Shown here piece by piece: positions 16,811 to 24,859 of a stretch of DNA of 41,038 bases; within the stretch, counting starts at the first letter, position 1, and the number at the start of each line of letters is the position of its first letter. The stretch is from assembly GCA_031291845.1 (NCBI GenBank), contig JARLIH010000368.1:1-41038 (forward strand), given 5' to 3'. Below the pieces are notes generated by a model, which was not told the DNA's origin, did no database searches, and worked only from the letters and a program-made list of their open reading frames with translations. This stretch comes from Isosphaeraceae bacterium (GTDB taxonomy: Bacteria; Planctomycetota; Planctomycetia; Isosphaerales; Isosphaeraceae). Both the position numbers and the translations under genes were made by a program.

Positions 16811-18230
16811 CCCCCTCCCCCACTCTCGCCCCACTCGCTCGCGCCGCGAGTTCGTCCGCGACGCGTTCTGCGGCTTCGGCGGCCTCGCACTGGCCTCGTT
16901 GATCGAACGCGAGCAAGCGCGCGCAGGTACGCTCGACCCGCTCGCGCCCAAGGCGCCCCACTTCACGCCGAAGGCCCGGGCCGTCATCTTCCTGTTCATG
17001 GCCGGCGGTCCGAGCCACCTTGAGACCTTCGACCCCAAACCGCTACTCAATCAGCTCGAAGGGCAACCCCGGCCCAAGGAGTTCGGCGAGGCGAAATACC
17101 AGTTTGTCTCCCGCAACGCCAAGCTGCTCGGCACCCGCCGCGCCTTCCGCAAGTACGGCCAGAGCGGCATCGAGGTCTCCGACCTGTTCCCGCACACGGC
17201 CCAGTGCATCGACGACATCGCCGTTATCCGCTCGTGCCACGGCGACATGGTGGTCCACTCGGCCGCGCAATATGAGCTGTTCACCGGCCGGGTTGTGCCG
17301 GGGTTCCCGAGCGTCGGTTCCTGGGTCCTCTACGGTCTCGGCGCGGAGAGTGATTCGCTCCCCTCTTATGTGGTCATGCCCGACCCGAAGGGGGCCGTTG
17401 AAGCCGGGCAGCCAATGTACATGCACGGCTTCCTCCCGGCGGTCTACCAGCCGACGATGTTTCGCCCCGGCGATCGGCCCGTGCTCAATCTGGACCTTCC
17501 CACGAGGGTCTCACCCGAGCGGCGCCAGCGCACCCTTCGCCTGATCCGCGAGCTGAACCGGGCCACGCTCGACCCCGCCGACCACGAGTTCGCCGCGCGG
17601 ATCAACACGTACGACCTCGCGTTCAAGATGCAGACCGAAGCCCCCGACGTCCTCGACCTCTCGCGCGAGCCCCGGGAGACGCTCGACCTCTACGGCGTTG
17701 GCTCCCCCCTGACCCACGACTACGGCCGCCGCTGCCTGCTGGCACGCAAGCTGGTGGAGCGCGGGGTGCGCTTCGCCTGCGTCGTCTCCGGCGGCGGACC
17801 CGGCAACATGCAGTGGGACGCCCACAGCGACATCGAGGAGAACCACGTCCGCAAGGCCGCCGAGACCGACCAGCCCATCGCGGGCTTGCTGAAGGACCTG
17901 AAGCGCCGGGGGCTGCTGGAGAGCACTCTCGTCGTGTGGGGCGGCGAGTTCGGCCGCTCGCCCGAAGCTGAATCGGGGCGAGGCCGCGACCACCACAACC
18001 TCGGCTTCACCATGTGGATGGCCGGCGGCGGCATCCGCGGGGGCCAGACCGTCGGCGCCACCGACGCGATCGGGCTTCGCGCAGTTGAACGCCCCTACCA
18101 CTTCCGGGATGTTCACACGACCATCCTCCACCAACTCGGGCTCGATCAGCACAAGCTCACGTACCCGCACCTCGGGCGGGACGAGCGCTTGACGTTCGTG
18201 GAGGGGCAGGTCATTCGCGAGATCGTGTGA
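16800..18230 (+). CDS. Tat-exported DUF1501 protein
   Basis: The 476-residue protein carries a Tat-like signal (SRREFVRDAF near residue 14, followed by GFGGLALASL). The body is DUF1501, a relative of the sulfatase/alkaline-phosphatase fold: FLFMAGGPSHLETFDPKP near residue 65, VIRSCHGDMVVHSAAQYELFTG, and the C-terminal [29 protein letters not shown] and VHTTILHQLG segments, rich in conserved His, Asp and Glu. No enzymatic activity is established for the family. It begins inside the last codons of the PSCyt/PSD1 gene and has no ribosome-binding site of its own, so translation is probably coupled. DUF1501 and PSD1 proteins are a recurrent planctomycete pair, which suggests a shared function. Confidence 0.87.
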   Translation: MFPDPLPHSRPTRSRREFVRDAFCGFGGLALASLIEREQARAGTLDPLAPKAPHFTPKARAVIFLFMAGGPSHLETFDPKPLLNQLEGQPRPKEFGEAKYQFVSRNAKLLGTRRAFRKYGQSGIEVSDLFPHTAQCIDDIAVIRSCHGDMVVHSAAQYELFTGRVVPGFPSVGSWVLYGLGAESDSLPSYVVMPDPKGAVEAGQPMYMHGFLPAVYQPTMFRPGDRPVLNLDLPTRVSPERRQRTLRLIRELNRATLDPADHEFAARINTYDLAFKMQTEAPDVLDLSREPRETLDLYGVGSPLTHDYGRRCLLARKLVERGVRFACVVSGGGPGNMQWDAHSDIEENHVRKAAETDQPIAGLLKDLKRRGLLESTLVVWGGEFGRSPEAESGRGRDHHNLGFTMWMAGGGIRGGQTVGATDAIGLRAVERPYHFRDVHTTILHQLGLDQHKLTYPHLGRDERLTFVEGQVIREIV

Positions 18231-18483
18231 TTGCAACGTGCAGCGACTTCGGCAGGCCTACTCGGTATCTCCGACGGGTATTCCAGCCAATCCGATAGCC
18301 GGTCTTTCGCCAACTTCGAAATCCTCTCACCAATCACGGAAACGCGCGGATTTCGACAAACCACCCCATGGCGTACCGCCTCCTAAGAACTTAAGATGGC
18401 AGCCGATTCACGTATGCGCGCTGCTCATACGGCGCAAAGGACCGTCACGCCCTATCGGCGTATCGCACCTCGGGAGCGGTTCC
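18231..18483. other. Intergenic region, 253 bp, before the MoxR gene
   Basis: The frame in front of the MoxR start stays open across this spacer, but its translation has no family resemblance and the ribosome-binding site favours the later start. It probably holds the promoter of the ten-gene cluster; I see no confident hexamers or operator. Confidence 0.45.
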
Positions 18484-19506
18484 ATGTCGCAGTCGGTGGA
18501 CTCCCCGGCCAAAGAGCGGTTGAGTGAGGACGACGTCCAGGCGATCGACGAGTTGCGGGAGGTCCAGGCCAGGCTGCGTAAAGAGCTGGCCAGGGTGATC
18601 GTCGGCCAGCACGATGTGATTGAGCGGCTCTCGATCTGTCTCTTCGCGCGGGGACACGCGCTCTTGATGGGCGTTCCCGGGCTGGCGAAGACCCTGATGG
18701 TGAGCAAGCTGGCCGAAATGATGTCGCTGAAGTTCAGCCGCATCCAGTTCACGCCCGACTTGATGCCCATGGATATCACGGGCACCGACATCCTGCAGGA
18801 CGTCGCGAACGGCCGGCGCGAGTTCGAGTTCATCCACGGACCGGTCTTCGCCAACATCGTGTTAGCCGACGAGATCAACCGCGCCCCACCGAAGACCCAG
18901 GCGGCATTGCTCGAGGCGATGCAGGAACAGAACGTGACCGTGCTCGGAAAGGCGTTCCACCTCGAGCCGCCGTTCCTGGTGCTGGCCACGCAGAACCCGG
19001 TCGAGCAAGAAGGCACGTACCCGCTGCCCGAGGCTCAACTGGACCGGTTCATGTTCCTGATCGAGCTCGACTACCCGTCGGAGGCGGAGGAAGTCCAGAT
19101 TGCGCGCACGACTACCGGCGACGCCCTGCCTCAACTGGACCACCTGCTGACGCCGGGCGACATCATCCGCCACCAGAACCTGGTGCGCAGGGTGCCCGTG
19201 CCCGACCACATTTATACGTACGCGGCCCGGCTCGTACGAAAAACCCGTCCCAGCGACCCGACGGCCCCGGCGTGGCTCAAGCCGCTCGTCTCGTGGGGGG
19301 CGGGTCCTCGCGCGGTACAGTACCTGATCCTCGGCGCGAAGGCCCGTGCGGCCTTGCTGGGAAGCTATATGGTTCGCCTCGAAGACGTCCAGGAAGTTGC
19401 CGCGCCCGTGCTGACGCACCGCGTGATCACCACCTTCGCCGCACAGGCGGAGGCGATCGATGCCAAGAGTATCGTCCGGCGCTTGATCGAGGAGACGCCG
19501 GCGTAA
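18484..19506 (+). CDS. MoxR-family AAA+ ATPase
   Basis: The 340-residue cytoplasmic ATPase has Walker A GVPGLAKT at 63-70, Walker B in IVLADEINRAPPKTQAALLEAMQE (near 123-146), a sensor region LATQNPVEQEGTYPLPEAQLDRF, and the C-terminal AAA lid. MoxR ATPases act with VWA-domain proteins as chaperone-like machines in maturation of complexes and in envelope stress. The ATG at 18484 has GGGAG about nine bases upstream. It is followed by DUF58 and two VWA membrane proteins, the usual MoxR/Bat arrangement. An inverted repeat lies between it and the DUF58 gene and may tune expression of the downstream genes. The family call is certain; the client is unknown. Confidence 0.95.
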   Translation: MSQSVDSPAKERLSEDDVQAIDELREVQARLRKELARVIVGQHDVIERLSICLFARGHALLMGVPGLAKTLMVSKLAEMMSLKFSRIQFTPDLMPMDITGTDILQDVANGRREFEFIHGPVFANIVLADEINRAPPKTQAALLEAMQEQNVTVLGKAFHLEPPFLVLATQNPVEQEGTYPLPEAQLDRFMFLIELDYPSEAEEVQIARTTTGDALPQLDHLLTPGDIIRHQNLVRRVPVPDHIYTYAARLVRKTRPSDPTAPAWLKPLVSWGAGPRAVQYLILGAKARAALLGSYMVRLEDVQEVAAPVLTHRVITTFAAQAEAIDAKSIVRRLIEETPA

Positions 19507-19522
19507 CATCTTTTCCCTCCAT

Positions 19523-19562
19523 GTAGGGCCGGCCATTGCCGGCCGAAATTGGCCGGCCCTAC
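19523..19562. repeat. Palindromic GGCCGGCC-type intergenic repeat, copy 1
   Basis: GTAGGGCCGGCCA (19523-19535) is the exact reverse complement of TGGCCGGCCCTAC (19550-19562), with a 14-base loop. It starts 17 bp after the MoxR stop and would form a very stable stem. No T-run follows, so it could act as an mRNA stability or attenuation hairpin rather than a terminator. A related sequence stands in the opposite orientation at 24685-24709. Confidence 0.65.
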
Positions 19563-19589
19563 ACGCTGTGAGCACGAGGTCCTGCTCCC

Positions 19590-20501
19590 ATGTTTCCCGA
19601 CCGCCGTTCTCGAAGCTTCCTGGACCCCGCCGTGCTGTCGCGCCTGGCCAACTTTCCGCTTCTGGCGCGGCGGCCGATGCAGGGGAACGTCTCGGGACGG
19701 CACCCCAGCCCACACCGCGGCTCGAGCGTCGAGTTCGCCGAGTACCGCAAATATGTCCCGGGCGACGACCTCCGCCGGCTCGACTGGAGGGCGTACGGAC
19801 GCTCGGATCGTTTTTATGTGAAAGAGTTCGAGGCCGATACCAACCTCCGCTGTTGCCTCGTGGTCGATACGAGCGGCTCCATGGATTTCGGCTCGGGATC
19901 GGTCAACAAGCTCGAATACGCCCGACGGATCGCGGGCGCCCTGGGGCAGCTCGCGCTCCAGCAGGGTGATGCCGTCGGCCTCGCGTGCGTCGCCCGGGGG
20001 CTCGTGCGCAATATCCCGCCCCGCCGCAACCCTGCGCACCTCAAGGCGGTCTTCGACATCCTCGAACAGATCAAGCCCCAAGGAGAGACCCAGCTCGTCC
20101 CCGTCCTGCACGAGCTCGCGGAGACGATCCGCCAGCGTGCCCTCATCGTCATTCTCTCTGACCTCTTCGTCGAGCCCGAGCTCCTGCGCGGGTGTTTCCA
20201 GCACCTGCGGTTTCGCAAGCACGACGTGACGGTCTTCCATCTGCTCGACCCCAAAGAGCTCGCCTTCAGCTTTCACCGCCCGATGCGGTTCCTCGACATG
20301 GAAGGGGGCCCCGCGCTCTTTGCGGAGCCGAATGAGATTGCCGAACGGTACCACAAGGCACTCGGCGGCTACCTCGAGGAACTGCACCGGGTCGTCCTGG
20401 AATCGGCCGTCGACTACCACCGCGTCGCGATCGACGAGGACTACGAGCAGGTGCTCGTCCGGTTTCTCATCGGCCGCACGCGTTCGAAAGGCGTACGATG
20501 A
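19590..20501 (+). CDS. DUF58 protein with VWA-like domain
   Basis: The 303-residue protein shows the DUF58 signature EFAEYRKYVPGDDLRRLDWRAYGR (about 48-71) followed by a VWA-like fold with MIDAS motif DTSGSM at 93-98 (D-x-S-x-S). It has no membrane segment, so it is probably a cytoplasmic partner of the MoxR ATPase next to it. DUF58 proteins regularly sit between moxR and bat-type genes, and MoxR is thought to remodel metal-binding VWA proteins of this kind. The start has GAGG about ten bases upstream, a weak site. Its stop overlaps the next ATG as ATGA. Confidence 0.9.
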   Translation: MFPDRRSRSFLDPAVLSRLANFPLLARRPMQGNVSGRHPSPHRGSSVEFAEYRKYVPGDDLRRLDWRAYGRSDRFYVKEFEADTNLRCCLVVDTSGSMDFGSGSVNKLEYARRIAGALGQLALQQGDAVGLACVARGLVRNIPPRRNPAHLKAVFDILEQIKPQGETQLVPVLHELAETIRQRALIVILSDLFVEPELLRGCFQHLRFRKHDVTVFHLLDPKELAFSFHRPMRFLDMEGGPALFAEPNEIAERYHKALGGYLEELHRVVLESAVDYHRVAIDEDYEQVLVRFLIGRTRSKGVR

Positions 20502-22480
20502 CGTTCCTCCAGCCCATGCTGCTGTTTGGGCTGCCGCTGGTCGCCCTGCCGGTGATCATCCACCTGATCAACCAGCGCCGCTACCAGACGGTGCGCTGGG
20601 CGGCGATGATGTTCCTGCTCGCGGCCAACCGGATGTCGCGCGGGTATGCCCGCTTGCGCCAATGGCTCATCATGGCGTTGCGCATGGCGGCCATCGCCGG
20701 GCTGACATTCGCCGTCAGTCGACCGCTCGCAGGGGGCTGGTTGGGCGTCACGGCCGGCGGACGGCCTGATACGACGATCGTCCTTTTCGACCGCTCTCCG
20801 AGCATGCAACAAGCCGGCGCGGCGGGGGGCTCGAAGCTCGAGACCGGCCGCCGTCAATTGGTCCAGACGCTCGAGATGCTCGGCTCCTCCCGCTGGATCG
20901 TGATCGAGAGCGGGACGAACCGGCCGCAGGAGGTCGAGTCGGCGCAGGCCCTGATGCATTCGCCGGCGATCGAACCGGCGGCCGTCACGAGCGACATCGC
21001 AGCCATGCTCCAGGCCGCGCACGATTACATCAAGTCCAACAAGTCCGGGCGCACCGAGGTCTGGATCTGCTCCGATCTGCGCGAGAACGACTGGAACGCC
21101 GAGAGCGGTCGCTGGCAAACCGTGCGGGAGGCGTTTCTCGAGTTCCCGCAGGGGGTTCGCTTCCACCTGCTCGCGTACCCGCAGAAGGCGCCGGGCAACC
21201 TGTCGGTGCGAGTCACCGACGTGCGCTGGAAAAAAAGCGGCGATGCGGCGGAGCTGCTCGTGTCGTTGCGCCTGACGCGCGAAGGAGGCGAGGACGTCAA
21301 GGCGACGGTGCCCGTCCAGTTCGAGATCGACGGGGCCCGCTCCGAAATCAACGTGGAGATGGCCGGTCCGCAATTCGAGCTGAAGGGACACCGTATTCCG
21401 CTCGAAAAGAGTCATCAGCGGGGCTATGGGAAAGTGTCGATCCCGGCGGACGGCAACCCCGCCGATAACGACTCCTGGTTCGTGTTCGACCAGCCCGCGA
21501 CCCGGCAGACCGTGATCGTTGCCGAGGATCCGCAGGCCGCGCAGCCGCTCGAACTGGCCGCGGGAATCGCTCCTGACCCGAGCTTGCAGAGCGCGGTCGC
21601 ACCGGTCGGGCCGTCGGAGCTGGGGACGGTGGAATGGGAGAAGGTCGCGCTGCTGCTCTGGCAGGCACCGTTGCCCGGCGGCGAGACTGCGAGCGCAATT
21701 CGCGCGTTCATCGAGCGCGGGGGCCAGGCCGTCTTCTTCCCGCCGCGCACGGCGGGGGACGCCGAATTCTTGGGGATGCGCTGGACGACTTGGGTCGAGA
21801 GCAAGCAGGACGTCGCCGTCGAGAACTGGCGGGGCGACCACGACCTGCTGGCGCACACGCAGAGCGGTACGGCGTTGCCGGTGGGCCAGCTCCAGGTCCG
21901 GCGATCGTGCGGGCTGTCGGGCGAATCGACCGCGCTGGCGACACTACGAGGAGGAGCACCATTGCTGGCGCGGGGCACGACGAACGCTGGTGGCGCGTAC
22001 TTCTGCGCGACGACGCCGGCGCCGGCGGATTCGTCGCTGGCGAGCAACGGTGTCGTGCTCTACGCCATGATTCAACGGGCACTCGACGGAGGAGCCCTGG
22101 TGCTGGGGAGCACGCGCCGGATGGTCGCGGGGGAGCTCCCCCCGGCGGAAGATCCGAAGCGCTGGAAGCGACTTGCGGGAGACGACGACGCGGTGACCGC
22201 CGAATACGCGTTCCACGCGGGCGTCTACGCTTCGGGAGACCGCCTGCTGTCGGTCAACCGCTCGCCCGCCGAAGACAGCGCGCGGGTATTGGCGGACGGG
22301 CGCGTGGCAGGGTTGTTCCGGGGACTTGATTTCGCAAGGGTCGACGACCAGGCGGGCAACCTCAGCTCGCTCATCCAGGAGATCTGGCGGCTGTTCCTCA
22401 TCGGCATGATGGTCGCGCTCGTCGTCGAGGCCGCGCTCTGCTTGCCGAAGACCGCGCGGACCGTGAGGGCCACGGCATGA
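20498..22480 (+). CDS. BatA-like membrane protein with VWA domain
   Basis: The 660-residue membrane protein begins with the aerotolerance BatA N-terminal domain (LFGLPLVALPVIIHLINQRR, first membrane segment) and a second segment (WLIMALRMAAIAGLTFAV, about 63-80). A VWA domain follows with MIDAS-like DRSPSM at 98-103. The middle holds beta-rich domains and a Rossmann-like section (VIVAEDPQAAQPLELA, then IERGGQAVFFPPR) resembling the GATase-like domains of related proteins. A last membrane helix (LFLIGMMVALVVEAALCL) is near the C-terminus. Family members are thought to present VWA and beta domains in the periplasm under control of MoxR. It overlaps the neighbouring genes by four bases (ATGA) on both sides, indicating translational coupling. 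Confidence 0.88.
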   Translation: MTFLQPMLLFGLPLVALPVIIHLINQRRYQTVRWAAMMFLLAANRMSRGYARLRQWLIMALRMAAIAGLTFAVSRPLAGGWLGVTAGGRPDTTIVLFDRSPSMQQAGAAGGSKLETGRRQLVQTLEMLGSSRWIVIESGTNRPQEVESAQALMHSPAIEPAAVTSDIAAMLQAAHDYIKSNKSGRTEVWICSDLRENDWNAESGRWQTVREAFLEFPQGVRFHLLAYPQKAPGNLSVRVTDVRWKKSGDAAELLVSLRLTREGGEDVKATVPVQFEIDGARSEINVEMAGPQFELKGHRIPLEKSHQRGYGKVSIPADGNPADNDSWFVFDQPATRQTVIVAEDPQAAQPLELAAGIAPDPSLQSAVAPVGPSELGTVEWEKVALLLWQAPLPGGETASAIRAFIERGGQAVFFPPRTAGDAEFLGMRWTTWVESKQDVAVENWRGDHDLLAHTQSGTALPVGQLQVRRSCGLSGESTALATLRGGAPLLARGTTNAGGAYFCATTPAPADSSLASNGVVLYAMIQRALDGGALVLGSTRRMVAGELPPAEDPKRWKRLAGDDDAVTAEYAFHAGVYASGDRLLSVNRSPAEDSARVLADGRVAGLFRGLDFARVDDQAGNLSSLIQEIWRLFLIGMMVALVVEAALCLPKTARTVRATA

Positions 22481-24681
22481 GCGTCACGCGTTCCCTCACG
22501 TTTCTCTGGACCCCTTGGTCGCTCGGCCTCTCCGCGCTCTTCCTGCTCGTGACGGCGGGCTACTGTTTCATCGCCTGGCGACGGAGCGGATACGCCCGCG
22601 CGCTGGGCCTCCTCGAGCTCTTGCGCTTCGGCCTGGTAGCGCTGCTTGCGGTCATGCTCAACCAGCCGGAGTGGGTCGAGGAGTACCGGCCCGAGGAAAA
22701 ACCGGCCGTTGCGGTCCTCTGGGACGCCTCTCGGAGTATGGAGACGCGCGACGTCTTGACGGCGAATGGCACATCGTCGGGGCCGGCGACACGGCACGAG
22801 GCGATCGCGTCGCTCATCGAACCTTCGTCGTGGAGCCGCCTGCGGGGGCGAATGGACGTCGTGATCTCCGCATTTTCCGCCGCGAACGCGGGGCACGGGA
22901 CCGACTTGTTCGACCCCCTCGCCCAGGCGCCCGAGAAGGTGCGCAACCTCCGGGGGGTGGTGCTCGTGTCCGACGGCGACTGGAACGAGGGGCCTCCTCC
23001 CGTTCAAGCCGCGGCCCGGCTCCGCATGAAGGGCGTGCCGGTTTTGACCATCCCGGTGGGAAGCCCCACGCGGCTCCCGGACGTCGAGCTGCTCAGTCTC
23101 GACGCGCCGACGTTCGGCGTGGCGGGTAAGGCCGTGCGGGTGCCGTTCACGGTGGAAAGCTCGCTGCCGCGGGAGTACGTCACGACGGTCAGCCTGCGCA
23201 CGTCCGATGGTGACGAAGTGACCAAGGAAGTCCGCATTCCCGCGATGGGACGCACGAGCGATTGGGTGCTGTGGAAGCCCAAGGAGAAAACGACCGGCGA
23301 CTTCACGCTCACGCTCACCGTGCCGAAGCACGGCGATGAGCTGCTCGCGGAGAATAACCGGCTGAGCGCACCGATCGCGATCCGCGAGGAGAAGCTGCGC
23401 GTCCTGGTCGTGGAATCACTCCCGCGCTGGGAGTACCGGTACCTGCGCAACGCCTTGTCGCGTGACCCGGGAGTCGAAGTCTCATGCCTCTTGTTCCACC
23501 CAGGGCTGAGCAAGGTCGGCGGCGGCAACAAAGACTACATCAAACAGTTCCCGAGGGGGCTGGACGAGCTCTCAAAGTACGACGTGGTGTTCCTGGGTGA
23601 CGTCGGGCTCGACGACGGCCAGCTCACGAGCGAGCAGTGCCGGCTGTTGAAGGGGCTCGTGGAGCACCAGGCGAGCGGCCTTGTGTTCATCCCCGGCATG
23701 GAGGGGCGTCAGTTCTCGCTCCTGGAGTCAGAGCTGGCCGACCTCCTGCCGGTCGCGCTCGACCCGTCACAGCCGGGCGGTTGGGGCTCGCGCACGCCGA
23801 GCCATTTCGAGCTGACCGAGACAGGCAGGCGCAGCCTGCTCACGAAACTGGCCGACACGGAAGATGAGAACGCCGAGGTCTGGGAAGGACTGCCCGGGTT
23901 CCAGTGGTATGCTCCGGTACTCAGGGCCAAGGCGGGCAGCGAAGTCCTCTGCGTCCATAAGGACGCCACGAACGAATCGGGGCGGCTGCCGCTGCTGGTG
24001 ACCCGAACCTACGGGGCGGGGAAGGTCCTGTTCATGGGGACCGACGGCGCCTGGCGCTGGCGCAAGGGAGTCGAGGACAAGTACCACTACCGCTTCTGGG
24101 GCCAGGTCGTGCGCTGGATGGCCTACCAGCGAAACATGGCCAAGGGGGAGACGATGCGGCTGTTTTACGCTCCCGACCAGCCCAAGATGAACCAGACGCT
24201 CGCGCTGCACGCGAACGTGATGGACCGGGGCGGCGAGCCGCTCCACCACGGCGAAGTCTCAGCGCGGATCAAGGCCCCCTCGGGCAAGGCCGAGACCGTT
24301 CGATTGGCCTCGGCGGGAGACGAGTGGGGCATGTTCAGCGGCCGTTATCAGGCCGAGGAGCCCGGCACACACCAGGTCACCTTGTACTGCAAGGAGACGA
24401 ACGGCACGCTAGAGACGTCTTTTTTCGTTCAAGGCGCTGCCGCGGAGCGGATCGGCCGGCCGGCGCGCCTGGATGTGATGGAGGAGATCGCCCGCGTGAC
24501 GCGTGGCAAGGTCATCGAGGCCAACAAGCTCGATGAGGTCGTGCGCTCGCTGGCCGAGCTGCCCGACCCTCCCCCGTCGGTGCGCCGAGTGCAGCTTTGG
24601 AGCCACCCCGCGCTCGCGGGCAGCTTGGTGTTCCTGATGGGAGTGTTCTGGGTGGGACGGAAGGCGATCGGGCTGATCTGA
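22477..24681 (+). CDS. Membrane protein with VWA and glutamine-amidotransferase-like domains
   Basis: The 734-residue protein has two N-terminal membrane segments (LGLSALFLLVTAGYCFIAW and LLRFGLVALLAVML), then a VWA domain with DASRSM at 83-88, a complete D-x-S-x-S MIDAS. Beta-sandwich material follows (about 220-300), then a class I glutamine-amidotransferase-like Rossmann domain (about 310-560: LRVLVVESLPRWEYRYLRNAL, YDVVFLGDVGLDDGQL, YGAGKVLFMGTDG). I see no clear catalytic Cys nucleophile there, so it is probably a binding module. A C-terminal helix (LAGSLVFLMGVFWVG) anchors it again. Together with the BatA-like protein it forms a pair of MIDAS-bearing envelope proteins. The ATGA overlap with the previous gene implies coupled translation. 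Confidence 0.85.
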   Translation: MSVTRSLTFLWTPWSLGLSALFLLVTAGYCFIAWRRSGYARALGLLELLRFGLVALLAVMLNQPEWVEEYRPEEKPAVAVLWDASRSMETRDVLTANGTSSGPATRHEAIASLIEPSSWSRLRGRMDVVISAFSAANAGHGTDLFDPLAQAPEKVRNLRGVVLVSDGDWNEGPPPVQAAARLRMKGVPVLTIPVGSPTRLPDVELLSLDAPTFGVAGKAVRVPFTVESSLPREYVTTVSLRTSDGDEVTKEVRIPAMGRTSDWVLWKPKEKTTGDFTLTLTVPKHGDELLAENNRLSAPIAIREEKLRVLVVESLPRWEYRYLRNALSRDPGVEVSCLLFHPGLSKVGGGNKDYIKQFPRGLDELSKYDVVFLGDVGLDDGQLTSEQCRLLKGLVEHQASGLVFIPGMEGRQFSLLESELADLLPVALDPSQPGGWGSRTPSHFELTETGRRSLLTKLADTEDENAEVWEGLPGFQWYAPVLRAKAGSEVLCVHKDATNESGRLPLLVTRTYGAGKVLFMGTDGAWRWRKGVEDKYHYRFWGQVVRWMAYQRNMAKGETMRLFYAPDQPKMNQTLALHANVMDRGGEPLHHGEVSARIKAPSGKAETVRLASAGDEWGMFSGRYQAEEPGTHQVTLYCKETNGTLETSFFVQGAAAERIGRPARLDVMEEIARVTRGKVIEANKLDEVVRSLAELPDPPPSVRRVQLWSHPALAGSLVFLMGVFWVGRKAIGLI

Positions 24682-24684
24682 GAT

Positions 24685-24709
24685 CGAAATTGGCCGGCAA
24701 CGGCCGGCC
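24685..24709. repeat. Palindromic GGCCGGCC-type intergenic repeat, copy 2 (inverted)
   Basis: It starts four bases after the stop at 24681. Read on the minus strand it gives GGCCGGCCGTTGCCGGCC, which differs by one base from the corresponding part of the element at 19530-19544. Both copies lie directly behind genes of the same cluster. Confidence 0.5.
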
Positions 24710-24750
24710 GCACATCGGAGCTTGTTGTCGGAACTAAGCCATCATGATTT

Positions 24751-24775
24751 GTAGCGTGCATGAAATGCACCCTAC
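24751..24775. repeat. Compact hairpin with 11-bp arms
   Basis: GTAGCGTGCAT and ATGCACCCTAC flank a three-base loop GAA and pair with one mismatch. It looks like a REP-type palindrome. It has no T-run on the plus strand, so I do not call it a terminator. Confidence 0.5.
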
Positions 24776-24859
24776 AGGAACGCGGTTCAGCCGCATGACG
24801 AAGACTGAGGCGTGAGACACGGATGACCTGAACTTCAACTGCACGATCGTGAGGTCGTT

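Larger units (their letters stand above)
24682..24859. other. Intergenic region, 178 bp, with two palindromic elements
   Basis: No gene is visible. It contains the second GGCCGGCC-type repeat (24685-24709) and a compact hairpin (24751-24775), both listed separately. It splits the four-gene MoxR group from the rest of the cluster. Confidence 0.5.

Noticed and set aside
18238..18483. 82-residue N-terminal extension of MoxR
   Set aside because: It has no similarity to MoxR N-termini; GGGAG stands in front of ATG 18484.
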